Source of the DNA: Vitis vinifera
Lineage: Eukaryota; Streptophyta; Magnoliopsida; Vitales; Vitaceae
Reading direction: 5' to 3'
Assembly: GCF_030704535.1 (NCBI RefSeq)
Contig: NC_081813.1
Location: forward strand, 5,789,001 to 5,853,000
Length of the DNA: 64,000 bases
Position numbers and translations under genes: made by a program. Shown one piece after another: positions 1 to 12,520 of this stretch. The stretch's first letter is position 1. Each line of letters starts with the position of its first letter. Under the pieces are notes generated by a model. It was not told the DNA's origin. It saw nothing but the letters and a program-made list of their open reading frames with translations, and did no database searches.

Positions 1-210
1 TGTGTATTATCTGTATCCCTTTGTCAAAATTCAATTGTTAAAAACAACATATATAAAGATTGATGGGTCTCTAGCTTGGAAACATGTTCCATAAGCTTGT
101 CAGTGGGTTGCTTTTCCTTTTAAAAATGGTAGATGTACATGATTGAATTTTCATACCCAATAATTTGGGCCTTTCTATAAATTTTTAACATGTAGGAAAC
201 TTGGAATTTT

Positions 211-760
211 TTTTGCAAAAGTACATATTTTCACAAATTCAAGATCAGTATTCAGTTCAATTTTTATACTTCCTGTATGTTGAAAATTTTACCCCTTTTT
301 TTCCTTGGTGCCTATTTTGCTCATTAAAAAAATGGAAGTAAACTTTGATGCATGAAGATAAAAAAAACTATATTTTGGTATCTTGATATGTTGGTAGATG
401 CCAAAATTCAAAGGGGTTTGTGTGTGTGTGTGCGTGTATAGATATTAAGAAAAATCAAGATGCAAGATTTGCATGTTATGCTTCATTGAAATTTTTTTGC
501 AAAGTCACCAATTTCCCCAGTCAAGATTGATATTTGGTTCACTTTGTATATTTCCCATATACTAAGATTATCCCCCCTTATTTCCTTGGCACCTATTAAT
601 ATGGATCACTAACTTGCCTGTAAAAGCTTTTTTGATGTATCCAAGTGATAATGCTATGAGCAGGTATCTCTAAATGTTGGTGGATGCCAAAATTTAATGT
701 GTATATTTTTAAATATTGTATTTAAAGGAAGATACAAGATTTGGATCAAATGCTTCATTT
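211..760. repeat. Diverged tandem duplication, period about 287 bp
   Basis: Two neighbouring segments share the same order of landmarks: a TTTGCAAA start (about 211 and 496), a TTCCTTGG(T/C)(G/A)CCTATT block (about 303 and 580), and a TGTTGGT(A/G)GATGCCAAAAT block (about 390 and 677). Similarity is patchy, so this is an old duplication. A short (TG)n tract at about 418-431 lies near the end of the first copy. Confidence 0.5.
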
Positions 761-1305
761 GTGGATACCAGCTTAGATTAATTTTATTTATTTATTTATT
801 TTAATAGGCAAATAAGAATAGATATGTATATAAATATGTAACAAAAGTGTTAATCTAAAGTGGCAAGCACAGTACACAGGAAGCATACATGTAACACAAA
901 ACATTTAAACTACAGCAGCTACAACCCTCACTTTAGAACTTGGAACACAACCATTCTATAAAATCTAACAAAGAACATGGACCGGCTTGACCGTCAACTA
1001 AAAGATATCCATGAGACCACATGTACAGATTAGTATCACTCTGTTAGTATCATTTCCCATCTTAGGTTAGTATCACTGTTATCCTGAACCAAGCCTCATC
1101 TTGATCTCCATTTTCCCTCCTTGCAAAAAGTTTTAAAAATTGACTCAGACCCATTTTAGTTTGATTTAGTTCCATTTCATACCGGCCGAATATAATCTTC
1201 CTATTAGTTGATATAATTTTGTTGATAACAATTAAGTAACCAACATCAGCTCCCATGGCTGGTTTCATGGCAGTCCCATAGCCATCTCTTCTCTCACTAA
1301 CTAAC

Positions 1306-1850
1306 ACACTCATATTGTATTCAATCTTTTCTTTATGCTCATTTTCTGGTTTTTTCACTTTGACAATCCCATGGGTGGTCCCTCACTCCCTCTCCCTGTG
1401 CTTCCCTTACATAATACACCCCCCCCTTCTCTCTCTAACACACTCATTTTTTATTCAATCTTTACACTCATTTTCTGGTTTCTCACCATGACAATCCCAT
1501 GGGTGGTTTCTCTGAAGTCCCTTTGCAATTGTCTGAGCTTATAAAACCATCTTACGCAACAGTCCAAAATTTTGTCCATTATCATTAACACATTAATTTT
1601 TGTTTCAATCTTGTCCTTATGCTCATTTGTTGTTCATTATCTCTCCCTCCCTTTTCTCTCTGGTTTCTCACCATGCAGATCCATGGGCATTGCTCTTCTA
1701 CTGTTTTATGCTCAACACACACACACACACACACACACAATCTTCTAAGATCTTGTCAATTACCACAAACACATTGATTTTTATTCAATCTTTCCTTTAT
1801 GTTCATTTTCTGTTCATTGTTTTTCTTGATTGTCTAAAAATATAAACCAT
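1306..1850. repeat. Degenerate tandem repeats (about four copies)
   Basis: A module of the form ACACAxTxATTxxxTTTATTCAATCTT followed by ATGCTCATTTTCTG, then often TTTCTCACCATG and ATCCCATGGG, recurs at about 1306, 1438, 1588 and 1768. Spacing varies from about 130 to 180 bp and the copies are diverged. No coding potential is visible. Confidence 0.55.
1714..1739. repeat. (AC)n microsatellite
   Basis: About 13 uninterrupted AC units lie inside the degenerate repeat region. Confidence 0.9.
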
Positions 1851-2869
1851 GCAGCGCAGTTCACCTATGCCATTTAATAAAATAAAATTTTGCATTCAGT
1901 ATCATAGTTATTCCTCCACCTTTTGGATTACTCATCCAAGATAATGAAGGTGATCGCTTTTTGGTATCTCAGCCTTCAAATTTCCATGTTATGCTATTTT
2001 TCACTTCTAGCTTTCCTAAGGTTGCATTTTGGAACATTGGATTTTAGTAGATTCTTGAATCATTCTATCTACTAGGGGATAAGGAAAGATATTTTATACT
2101 TCTAACTTAGGGATTTCTGGATCATTCTTTTGTAATAAAAGAATAGCCTATTTTGGTTTTTTCAATTAAATATATCTTATCAGAAGCCACATTTTCGGTG
2201 GTCCACTCTTTAAATGTGCAAACTGTCACTTGTAGGCTCATAGCTAGTGGAAATAGTGAAGGTCCAGTGCCTAACACTCCAGCAACATTGTTCATGCTAA
2301 AAATTCTTTTGGCCTTTGTTCATGTTTGCTTGTAGGTACATAATTTACTTTTGGTCTTTGGTCATGTTTAGTCTTAATTTCCCAAAAATTTATAGTTTTG
2401 ACGTATATGTTTGATGCCCTGATTGTTAGTGCAACTTCAATACCATGCTTGAATATAATAAGTTTTCCTCTATATATTAGGATGCTTCTAATAATCATTT
2501 TCTGATAAGCAGATGTTCTTTATTTATCTACTAAAAATAATGGGTTTTGGGCAGAGGTGAAGGTAGATTGAGTGGTATATTTCAGCAGCATCCTAATCCA
2601 TTATGATGAACAGAACTCAATGGGATTTTGTTCAACACTAAAGATGGCTTAGGCAATCTCATCACCCCATTATGTATCATGACAGTGGAAGCTCTTTGTA
2701 TGCTAATTCATGGGGTGTCTGAAAATGCATTGTTTAAGGGTTTAAGGTGGAAGGAGGGTGGAAGTGATGATTTATGAAAGAATTTTTTTCCCCCTAACAG
2801 CACCGGGAGGGAGGAATTACTTCACCTAGGAACCATCTTACTTTTCTTTGGAGTGGTTTTTTGGTTGAA

Positions 2870-3890
2870 AGTTAATTTGAGTAAGGCAGACTTGATTTCA
2901 TGGGTATAGGGGTTGATCGATTTTGTGGGGGATCTTGGTTATGGGGAAGACAAATCCATAACTGGGAGCTTAGTGAAATGGAGACTTTTTTTATAAACAC
3001 TGCAAACAAAGGCAACATGAAGGGATGAAGGATAGTATTAAGTGAAAGGAGGAGGTTAGGGGAGTAGGGTGGGGGGAAGGTGGTGGTGGTGATTATTGAG
3101 GTAGGTAGATCCATAACTAGGAGCTTAATGGGATCCTGGCCTTTTTTTGAAGATTCCAAGCGAAGGCAACATGAAGAGATGAAGATAGAATGGTTTGGTT
3201 GGAATAGAAGTGTGGTAAATTCATAGTTAAATCTTTTTACTTCTCTTTGTCCATGAGAAGAATAGAGACTTTCCCAACAAGCACATCTTAAACCCATGGA
3301 TATCAACAAGGGTTGGCTTCTTTGCATGGGAAGCAGTCTGGGGGAAGATCTTGATATTAGATCAACTTAGAAAGAGGGGATGGATATTATTGAACAGATG
3401 TTATATGTGTAAAGGAGAAGAAATGATTAATCATATGTCCCATCGTTGCTCAATGGCAATAATCCTGTAGTTGGTTAATTCTTTGGTATGGTTTGGGTGA
3501 CGCACTCTTTAGTAAGTGTAGCTCTCTTGACTTGACATGGTTCGTTTGTTGATAAAAAGCAGAAGAAAGCTTGGATAGATAGTCGCTCCTTTGTGCTTAT
3601 CTTGAATAATTTGGAAAACATGGGTCATTTGACAATATTGAATAGATGGATCAAGCAACCAAATTGTCCTTTATATATAATTTTTTAGAGTGGGTTAGGG
3701 TATATATGAGTTTTTTCAATGTCCATAGCAAACTTTGTTGATTGGATAAGCTTTAAGGGGAGAGTTTTGTTTTTTGTTTCTCTCCTTTTTGTTTGCCTTT
3801 GGCTCCTTTGTATACACTGTATATATTTTAATGTGCTCGTTTGCTAGGCACTATTAATATTTTTGTTTTTTGCCAATAAAAAAAGTGAAT
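2870..3890 (+). mobile_element. Decayed LINE (L1-type) 3' fragment
   Basis: The plus-strand translation around 3310-3450 reads GFFAWEAVWGKILILDQL, then CYMCKGEEMINH. This matches the zinc-binding C-terminal (zf-RVT) region of plant LINE ORF2 and resembles the intact LINE at 37.8-43.7 kb, which has [18 protein letters not shown] and [13 protein letters not shown] at the same place. A LINE-like 3' end with CCAATAAAAAAAG lies at about 3873-3885. The frame is broken by stops. Two sub-blocks sharing 'CCATAACTxGGAGCTTA' and 'GGCAACATGAAG' (about 2947 and 3111) show an internal duplication. The left boundary is approximate. Confidence 0.75.
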
Positions 3891-4170
3891 AAATAACTTT
3901 TGCAACTTGGGGATACAAGGGACCTTTTTGTTCAAAGGTTAGTTATGCTAGACTGGTTCAGAAGTGAAGTGTATTGGCTCTCTAAAAAGATGCAGAACTA
4001 GGGGTTCCCTTTCTAGGTGAATTTCCATAATACGAATGGTACTTCTTCATAACTCTCTGATGATGGATTTGAATAGTAGAAATTGATACTTTCATAAGCT
4101 TCTGATGTGTGAAAAGAGATGAGGAACCAATATATCTTCTTATGCATGGTGGGGCCTCTTTGGAGTTTCA

Positions 4171-4408
4171 GGCTTTTGTCTTCTCTCTGGTCAGGATCGT
4201 GTGGATGATACGTTGGTGTACTAGAAGAGAGATGATACTGGGCTGGCTTGTTATGGGAAAGGGCAAGAGGAAGAAAAAGTTGTAAATTAGGCTTCTGTCT
4301 TCTATCTGGTCAGGATCATGTGGATGATACACTGGTGTATTAAAAGAGAGATGATGCTGGGTTGGCATGTTATGGGAAAGGGCAAGAGGAAGAAAAAGTT
4401 GTAAATTA
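4171..4408. repeat. 119-bp tandem duplication
   Basis: Copy 1 (4171-4289) and copy 2 (4290-4408) are head-to-tail and nearly identical, differing at only several positions. Both begin GGCTT(T/C)TGTCTTCT and end AAGTTGTAAATTA. High identity implies a recent duplication. No gene is visible in either copy. Confidence 0.9.
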
Positions 4409-5329
4409 GTGTTTCATATTATGTTCCATGGGTTTGGGAGGGAGAGAAAAAAGAAGAATATTTTTAAGATGAGAAAAGGTTGGACTTGAAGTTGATAATT
4501 GCGAGGTTCCTATTCCTGTGGCTTAGTAATGGTGGGATTGGATCTAATTATTTTCTTCCCTCTTCCCTTTTTGCTCAGGGTATACCTCTGTGTACAGGAC
4601 CTTTACCTTCTTTTGTTTCTTTTCTATAAATGGTTTGTTCATCAACGTACAAAACTCTTGGGTAATACTTGCAAATTTTACAAGTTAAATTTTTAGGCTC
4701 TTCTAAGCCTTAATCTGTAAAAGAAAATGGTCTGCCTTAGGCCCTCCGACTCTCACCTTCAATGCATTTAATCCAATTTGAGTCTTGTATTTCCCTTAAC
4801 TCCTCTAATTCTCACCATCAATGCATTTAACAACTTCCTATCTTCTAAAGCTTCCCTCTTACCAGGATTTGTGATTAGGGTAAAACTCTTAATGTATGTC
4901 GTTAGAACCTTATATTCCCCCTCCACATGGTTGAACTTGCTCTACTGCGTTTCTTTTGGTGTTTCATCTGAGTTGTTTCTCAGCTTCCTTTGTACTTGTA
5001 TTCATTATTCATTGTCTTGGTGCAAAATTGATGGAATTCTATGGTCATATCTTCCAGATTGGATGCAGATTGACTAATTTATTCTTGTAAGTTACTGCTG
5101 ACTAGGGGATCCTGTTTATACAGTATTTATATTTTAATTTGGTCTAAACTCTTCACTTCACTTAAAAACTTCCTGAACTTGTTCAAACCATGCCTCTTGA
5201 ATGGTATGATTCTTTTTGCTAGCTGATGATTAAGATGATGCCTGTTCTTTTTAGTTCATGCCTTGGTGCCAATGATTTTGGAAGTAGTATTTTGTTAGTC
5301 CATAATTTATTCATTTTGTTTGCTTATAG

Positions 5330-6258
5330 GAAGCACCTGCTGTGGTTCAGTCTTACTATGATAAAAGAATAGTTGGGTGCCCTGGAGGTGAAGGAGGTAA
5401 GCCTCTGTCACTTACTCTCTTTAATTATTATTTTCCATTTATTTATTTCTTACAATTAATTAATTTGCATCCCATTAAATTCTTTCTAATTTTGGTTGCT
5501 CTGTTATTTATTTATTTGTTTTTCGTCTGCAGAGGATGAGCATGATGTTGTCTGGTTTTGGCTGGAGAAAGGCAAGTCACATGAATGCCCTGTGTGCTCA
5601 CAGTATTTCACGGTAAGTTGAGGATAACACCTGAACTGATCACTAATTATTTAGTCCTGTTCTGGCATAGATGAAGGTGACTCTGGATTTGGATATGAAG
5701 CTTTATGTCTATGCTAGGATCCAAATTTGTTTATGTAACCCGGACCTCTATATGAAATATATAGGATTAGATTTGAGCAAGGATTCATATAATGATATGA
5801 ATTGAATCCAGTCAAACTTGATGTGAATTTTAAAACTATTTTGCAACTATTAAGCTATTTTTCCAGTCCTTGGGAAATGAATTATTGAGATAACGAGTTT
5901 AATTCTGACAGTATCTGAATCTAACCTCATTCAGTTCTTAGTTTTAATATATCCTTTCTGGACCTGTAAGATACTGATTTACATTCAAATGTTCTCTGAT
6001 ATCCTCTAGGTGTGCAATAAGTTGACTAGAGAACTAAAGTAAATTCTTGTCTCATTTCTTGTTCTTTGAATATGGGATAAGAAAGACCAGAAAACTAGTG
6101 TCACAAGGCTGTATTTAACACTGTACAGTAAAAATACCCAGCTTTTTAACTTTAGTGAGAAATTTCCTAATTATTTCATTCATGTTTCACAGCTGGAAGT
6201 CATAGGCCCAGGAGGACCACCACCACATTGGGATGGTGATGATCATCATCATCACTGA
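5330..6258 (+). CDS. COX5B: Cytochrome c oxidase subunit 5b (COX5b), last three exons
   Basis: This is a nuclear-encoded subunit of mitochondrial complex IV, which sits on the matrix side of the enzyme and binds zinc. Coding exons are 5330-5396, 5533-5612 and 6193-6258, all with GT-AG borders and consistent phases. The joined protein starts EAPAVVQSYYDKRIVGCPGG, continues through DVVWFWLEKGKSHECPVC, and ends HWDGDDHHHH before TGA. The Cys of VGCPGG and the two Cys of CPVC fit the family's zinc site, and VVWFWL is the most conserved core. About 70 residues are present; plant COX5b is usually about 150-180 aa, so the N-terminal half with the mitochondrial targeting peptide is missing. Its exons were not found between 1 and 5329 and are expected left of the window. 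The His-rich tail is typical of plant members. The family call is firm; only the start is unknown. Confidence 0.95.
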
Positions 6259-9200
6259 TTGCTGCTTTTGCCATTTTCATACCGGAATAAAATCTGGTGA
6301 GATGTTGGGACGGTTTCTAGTATACTCTGCAGCTTCAGAATTCAAAAGCGTTGTGTTTTGTTTGTTTTTGGTTGGCCCCTAATTCTCATGGCAGTTGCTT
6401 TGGCAACAATTGGATCATTTTTGTGGTTTTTAGACATGAGGTAGTCATCTATTAGAACTATGAATACTCTTAGTGTTCTTGGATGCATTACCAAAATAAT
6501 CTATGGCTACCGCTTAATTCTTTTATGGAGCTTCTTGATGTAGAGCAAGCAAGGGAACTATAAAATCTTTTGCCCTGTGTTCTTTATGTTACTCTTTATC
6601 TCCCCCCTCATGTTTTGCCACCTGAGCAATGGTTCAGTACATCATGAGTACTGACAGCTCTATTCCACATTTAGCAAAATCCCATTGGTTCTACCAAACA
6701 TATATGCGTTACATCTGAGCATGACACCTGAAATATTGGTCTGGTAGTACACCATGAGTGAGAACCGAGTCATGATCCATGTGCCGTGTCTGGTGAAGTA
6801 CACTCCTTGCTAGCTGGCCATCTTGTTGGAGATTCCATTGCAATACCTGAGGGATGAATAATGGATGTACCATAGGCACGAGCATGGAATGAGATGGTCA
6901 GAAACCATTGTAGGTTGGAACATTTAGTCATGTAGATCCACCGAGTGTCCGGCTGCTAACTGCCAGGCCAGGTGTGCAAGAGAAATAAGTACCTGTGGAA
7001 TTCCCAGTATTTGGAATTTTATCATATCCCCATCCCTCTCTGGCACGTTCCATTACCAGAGTCCTGAACTTGTGTCAGGAATTTATCTTGGTTTTCTGTG
7101 CGAACAGATGTAGAGTGAGTAGAAGACAAAACTATAGTCTGAACTCGGTATTTCCAAGTTGGTCTGTGAGGGTCCGCTTGAGTTCATCAAGGTTGTAGAG
7201 TGTAAGGCTTGATCTAATCTGATTAGCTCAGCCAATGAGGCTGGTTAGGAGATTGTCTTCATAAAATGAGCTCTTAAAAAGGAAATGCAATTTTATGGTT
7301 TGTTGGAGCAAGAAGAAACAGTTGAAAATGACTCTTTGCCAAATGTGGCTTACAAAATGGGAAATCAGTGGGGTTTGTATCCTCTCTCAGAAAAGAAAGA
7401 TAAAATAAAATAAAAACGAAAGCACTGACATGGTGTCGGCATAAGTTCCAAAGAGTGGAAGAAAGTTTAAAAATGAAGCAAGCGAAGAGGATGATGGAGG
7501 TAATTGTTGAAGAATGTGATGGGAATGAAAGCGGAATTGATTCAAAGCTACCATCACAATCTTACCAATAATGAGAAAGGAACAATATTTACTTTTTATA
7601 TGGGAATAATGGAGAGAGACAAATGCATGGAGATGTAATGCCACACATGCCCACCATTATTCCCTCTTTCTGGAGTTTCCTCCGTCAAGATTTGCCACAT
7701 TTTCTTTCAGTCTCCAGTATCATTCTCTCTCTCACCAAACACCCCTCTCCCCACACCCATTAGATTTATGACTCATGTAGGGAAAAGCTTCTTTCAAGAA
7801 ACTCCTAGGGTTTAAACAAAAGATAATTGGTGGGAAAAAGTTGGTATGATTTTGATTCCCCTCAGGATCAGTGGACAGGGAAATGGGAACAGATTTAGAG
7901 ATTTGGTTCTTTCCATATATTTTTAAGCCTTTTTTTTCTTTTTTCCATCTATGTCTTTTCGGCATTTGTTCCTCTTCCTTCCTACTTCCTACTTCACCCT
8001 TCCCAAGCGGGAGGTGGAATTTCATTAATAAATTAATGGATTCTTTCTTATTCAAGTATTCAATACATTAAAATTAACGAATCTACCAGGGTTTCAACTC
8101 CCAAGGTTTGGTCTCTGAAATATGTTGGAAGAACTCCACATTACCCAATACATTTTGCCTTAAATCTAGCCAATTCCTGCCCCTTTTTTTGACAGGATTT
8201 TAGGGTTAAGTCACTCTCAAAATGCTGTTTTTTCTATGTGCCCAAACAGACCTTACAACAAAGAAAATGACTCTCTCTCTCTCTCTCTTTCAAGGAAGGG
8301 AAATTTCCTCATAGTCTCTGCTCACCCACTTTCATCCAAAATTTTCTTCTGTCTAAAAGGACCACCCTACCCCTATGTTCTCCCATCATATAGCCCCCAT
8401 CTTTTAAATTACCATATATCATTATTAATCCCTGATATGACCAGATTCTCTTTACATTTATTTTTGTTAAAAAAAATACATCTATACTCTGCCCTCAAAA
8501 ATTCCAAAAACAGGGCCATCACTTTACAAACTGAAGTTGACAGATGAATCATCATGTCTTCCAAAATATTTTGAAAATCTAACCCATCATTTATTTTCAC
8601 TCCCATTTTTTATTTAAAAATAAATATAAATACTTGAAATAATTGTCAAAAATAAATTAATTTCATAAATATGAGAATTATATTTAAAAAATAAATATAA
8701 AAATATTACCCAAACCTCATGTTTATAAATTAATTTAAAATAAATATCTTCAAAAATCATACATGTAAAAAAATGAAATGCTTTTGGTTTAGGGTATGGG
8801 AAAGAGATGGCTGCCTTGCTCCACTAACAAAAGGGTAGCTGTTTGATCAAAAGATGAAGTAAAAAACAAGAGCAAATAGGAAATGTGAAGACAAAATGAT
8901 TATGGAATTGAAAAATGGCTCCAATTTCTTGAACAAGTAATGAAAGCCACATTGAAATTTTATAATCTCCAAAAGCAAAGTAGTGCCAACAGCATATCAT
9001 GTCTCTCTTAAACAAACCACCACAATTGCAGAATCAACCATTTTTCTTACTTACATTTGATTCTTGTCTTTGCTTGTGGGGTAGGGGGTTTGGGAAAGGG
9101 GTTGACAAACCCTACATTTCTTCCAAATTTTAATTTTTCCCTCCCCCCAAAAGGAGGGAAAAAAGAGCCCTAAAGTTGACCTAGGAAGGAAGTAGTATGC

Positions 9201-12200
9201 GATTCCAAGCAGGATGGAATAATAATGTACCACATTTGTGTTTTAGTCAAACACTTAAAATATACACTTACACTTTTGGAACAATATAAGGATGATACAT
9301 AAAGTTTTTTTTTTTTTTAAAAAAAAAAAAACCCTAAAAATATTATTGGTAAATTATGAACTTTAACACTCTTGTTCGCATTAGGGTTATGTTATAAACT
9401 TAAAATATTTAAGTGGATGTGTCCCTGAGGTCGGGTTCAAGTGGTGAAGGGATGGTGAGGGTTTGTGGGAGATTCCAAGTTCAAGTCTTTGATCGGAACA
9501 AAAATTTACTTATGAATAAAAGATTGAAGAGGATATTGTGTGTTATGCAGAATTTTCCTTGTGGGGCAAGACCAATTTTCACAAATCCTAGAAAGAAAAA
9601 AAGGGAGGAAAAAAACCTAATTACACTATGGTGCATAAAGGACTAAAGCACACCGACCCAGCTGAAATGGGGCCACTGATTGGTAAGATTGCACTTCAAA
9701 ATCCAACTTGTTGATGGAAGGATTTTTGTCAATGGGCATGTTCCATTGTGGCTATTGACTAGAACTATGGTAATTATCACAGATATGTGGTGAAATTAGG
9801 ATCATATGTTGCGACCAATTTGAGTTGACTTCAACTTTATGTTGATCTTTTATTTTTAAGTAACATTTTTTAGTATATTGTTCAAAAGAACAATTCTTAA
9901 TTGTTTTGAGGAACAAAAAATTGTGGGGAACTCAAATGTGAAATAAGTTTTCTCAATTCTTTCTCAATAAAAGTATTATATATTTATATATAATATAAAA
10001 GTTTTTAAAGTATTTTTCATATTTTTAAAGTATTACTCCAGATAATATACAAAAAAAAAAAAACTTAAAATTTTATTTTCAAAAATAGTTTATTTTATAA
10101 AAATTCTTAAAAAATTTTCAAACACATTAAAAATTTATTACTTTTTAGTTCTACAAAATATAAATAATTGTTTTGGAGAACAGTTTTCAAACCATTCTAA
10201 GTACATCTAAGAACGTTTCATTGAGGTTTTTCCTAATTCTTTTTCAAAATTTTAAGTTCATTAACCATTTAAATAGTCATCTCTTAAAATCAAGTCCTAT
10301 CAATAAAATCAAAGAAAATCTAATTGGATCATGACTGATAGTCCACTAAAATGGATAAATTCTACAAGTTCATCTGCTTATAAGAAAGATATTGACTAAA
10401 TCCTCTTTACCAAAACTAAGTTGGGTGGTCCATGCCCTCTGCAATCACCAAGAAGATCTTTTCACATTCATCATTTGGAGGAAAGGACTAAACTTGAATT
10501 TTTGTGGATGCAGAAAATGCATGAGTAAGTGGTATTGAAGTTATTGGTGGAAATGATGAATGGGGGAAAGGTGGTGGCTTATTCAGACTCCCATGAATCT
10601 AGTTTTTGAATCATTTGTATGGTAAATGGAAAATATTTAATATTGGGGGCCTAGAATGATTGCCAATCATGCATCCAATAAAGGCAACATGGTGCATCAT
10701 TATTTAGCAAATTTAGATGATTTGATCAACAAAGTAAAAATTTTGTAGATTGATTTCCATGCAAAGTTGTTGAGAATAATTGGAATGAGTTTTGTCTAAT
10801 TTCATCACCTTCATTCATAAACTTGACAAGTAAATTAAGTTGGTAAATTGACTTAAAAATAAAAAAATTGCTAAAATTGATCAAACTTAGCTAAAATTAA
10901 TTAAATCAGTTCGATTTATAATAAATATAAAGTTTAATTTAGTTTACAAAATTTAAAAATTGACTTTTTCGATTTGGTTTTTGGATTTTTGTGAATTTTC
11001 TAATAAATAAAAACTAAACCAGACTACCACTTTAAAACTTTTTTCTCTTTTAATTTATGAATTTTTAATATTGGATAAGTGTTTTATATTTATTGTTGTA
11101 TATATTATGTCGGCTTTATTAAAGTAATTCATTTTTATAAGACTATAATTAAATTAATTTTTAAATACTTTCATTATAGTATGGGTTAGAGATTCTAAAT
11201 AATTTTGAAATTTAAATGAGATTAATTTTAATTATTTTTAAAGACAAGTTGAATTTAAAAACTAAATTAACTTGTATTCAATCAATCACCTCAATCAAAT
11301 CGATGTTAAATAAGTTTGATTTGATTTGATTTTCCATCACTAAAAAGATTCATTCTATTTTTATTTAAAAATAAATAGATTATACCAATTTAATTAATTT
11401 TTCTTCAAAAGATCAATTAAATAATAGAAAAATCTATACTTTGAATCCTTGAGTTGATTGTATCTCCTACATGTTTTATTTTATTTTTAAAAGAAAAATA
11501 GTAAGAAGTGGAAAAAGGGTTTTGGACAAGTTTCAAATATAACTTTTATTTTGATCATAAAAAAAATAAAAAATCAGAGAAAGGGCAATTTAGGGTTAAA
11601 AATTTGTTCACATTATGAAAGGATGGAAAGGGTAGTATAGTCAATGAAAATATTGGAAGAGAAAGGGGAAGTTTTGGACTCACCCTCGGCTCAGCATATT
11701 AGAGATGTCTGTGAGGACTGAGGAGTAATTAGTAATGAGCATTAGCGAACAGAGCAGGAGGGGAGAGGAGAGGGAAGGAGGGTATAGAAGAACCATATAA
11801 ACAAAGGAAGTGGGAAGCCAGAAAGCATGAAAGGAAGGGAAGCAGAGAAAAGTTGATATGCTTTTTATTGTGTCCTTACCACATTAGAAATCAAGGTTGG
11901 TGGCCCAAATGATGATTTCCGTATTAATGAGAATTTATCCATTAATTTCTGGTGTTGCTGCAAAGTTTTATGCCATTTCTCATTGAAAAATTGGAACTTT
12001 CTGGTTAATGGGTATCCATCAATCATCACAAATGCATAAACAAATGATTGAAACACGATATTTTTATTTTTCCTTTTACAAATTGGATTATTCTTGCTTG
12101 TTTTGAGTAATATTCTTGAGTTGCTGTTGGGGTTGCTTTAGTTTTTGGCCATTGCCCACAAGCATAGATTCGCTCTATGTTGCAAATCCAAGAGCCTTCC

Positions 12201-12459
12201 TAGCTGGTGGCTCAGGAATGCATGAATGTGCTCTGCTCTGCTTTGATTCTCTCTGCTCAAAAGATTGTCTGCTTTTGTCCTTGTCTTTACCTCTCCTTTT
12301 CATGGATGCTCTATCTTTTTGAGTTTCTAGGCGGTTTCAGGCACAATGTGTAGCTGGTGCACACAAGCATAGTGTTGCATATTCATATGTTTTATTCCAT
12401 TTTCACCCTACCCATTTGTGTATAAATACAGTTTCTCATTTTGGGTTTTCTTCATTGCA
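6259..12459. other. Intergenic region between COX5b and the thioesterase gene
   Basis: The first few hundred bases should be COX5b 3' UTR. The rest has no convincing gene. A (CT)n tract lies at about 8271-8290, a T-run/A-run palindrome at about 9305-9332, and strongly AT-rich DNA with MITE-like inverted TTCTTAATTGTTTTGAGGAACA / AATTGTTTTGGAGAACAG elements at about 9880-10200. From about 11690 the composition becomes more purine-rich and mixed, and this is probably the promoter and leader of the next gene. A good acceptor (TTCATTGCAG, about 12451-12460) before the exon carrying the ATG at 12521 suggests at least one 5' UTR intron. The first exon is not defined. Confidence 0.6.
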
Positions 12460-12520
12460 GTACCTCTTCATATTCATTACAATAGGTGGCCTCTTTACTG
12501 CACTTGCCCGGTCCGTGACG

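Larger units (their letters stand above)
1..5329 (+). other. Non-coding stretch upstream of the last COX5b exons (probably a long intron)
   Basis: The first recognisable coding exon of the COX5b gene starts at 5330, directly after a good acceptor (TTATAG). I searched this stretch for the conserved middle part of plant COX5b that should precede it (the segment ending in PEGPFGTK-like sequence) and did not find it. The earlier exons therefore most likely lie left of the window and this stretch is intron. It is AT-rich and contains diverged duplications, a CA microsatellite, a LINE fragment and a 119-bp tandem duplication, each listed separately. Intron status is inferred, not shown. Confidence 0.5.

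Noticed and set aside
2872..3327. 151-residue open frame, minus strand
   Set aside because: It overlaps LINE debris that reads on the plus strand and has no recognisable domain.
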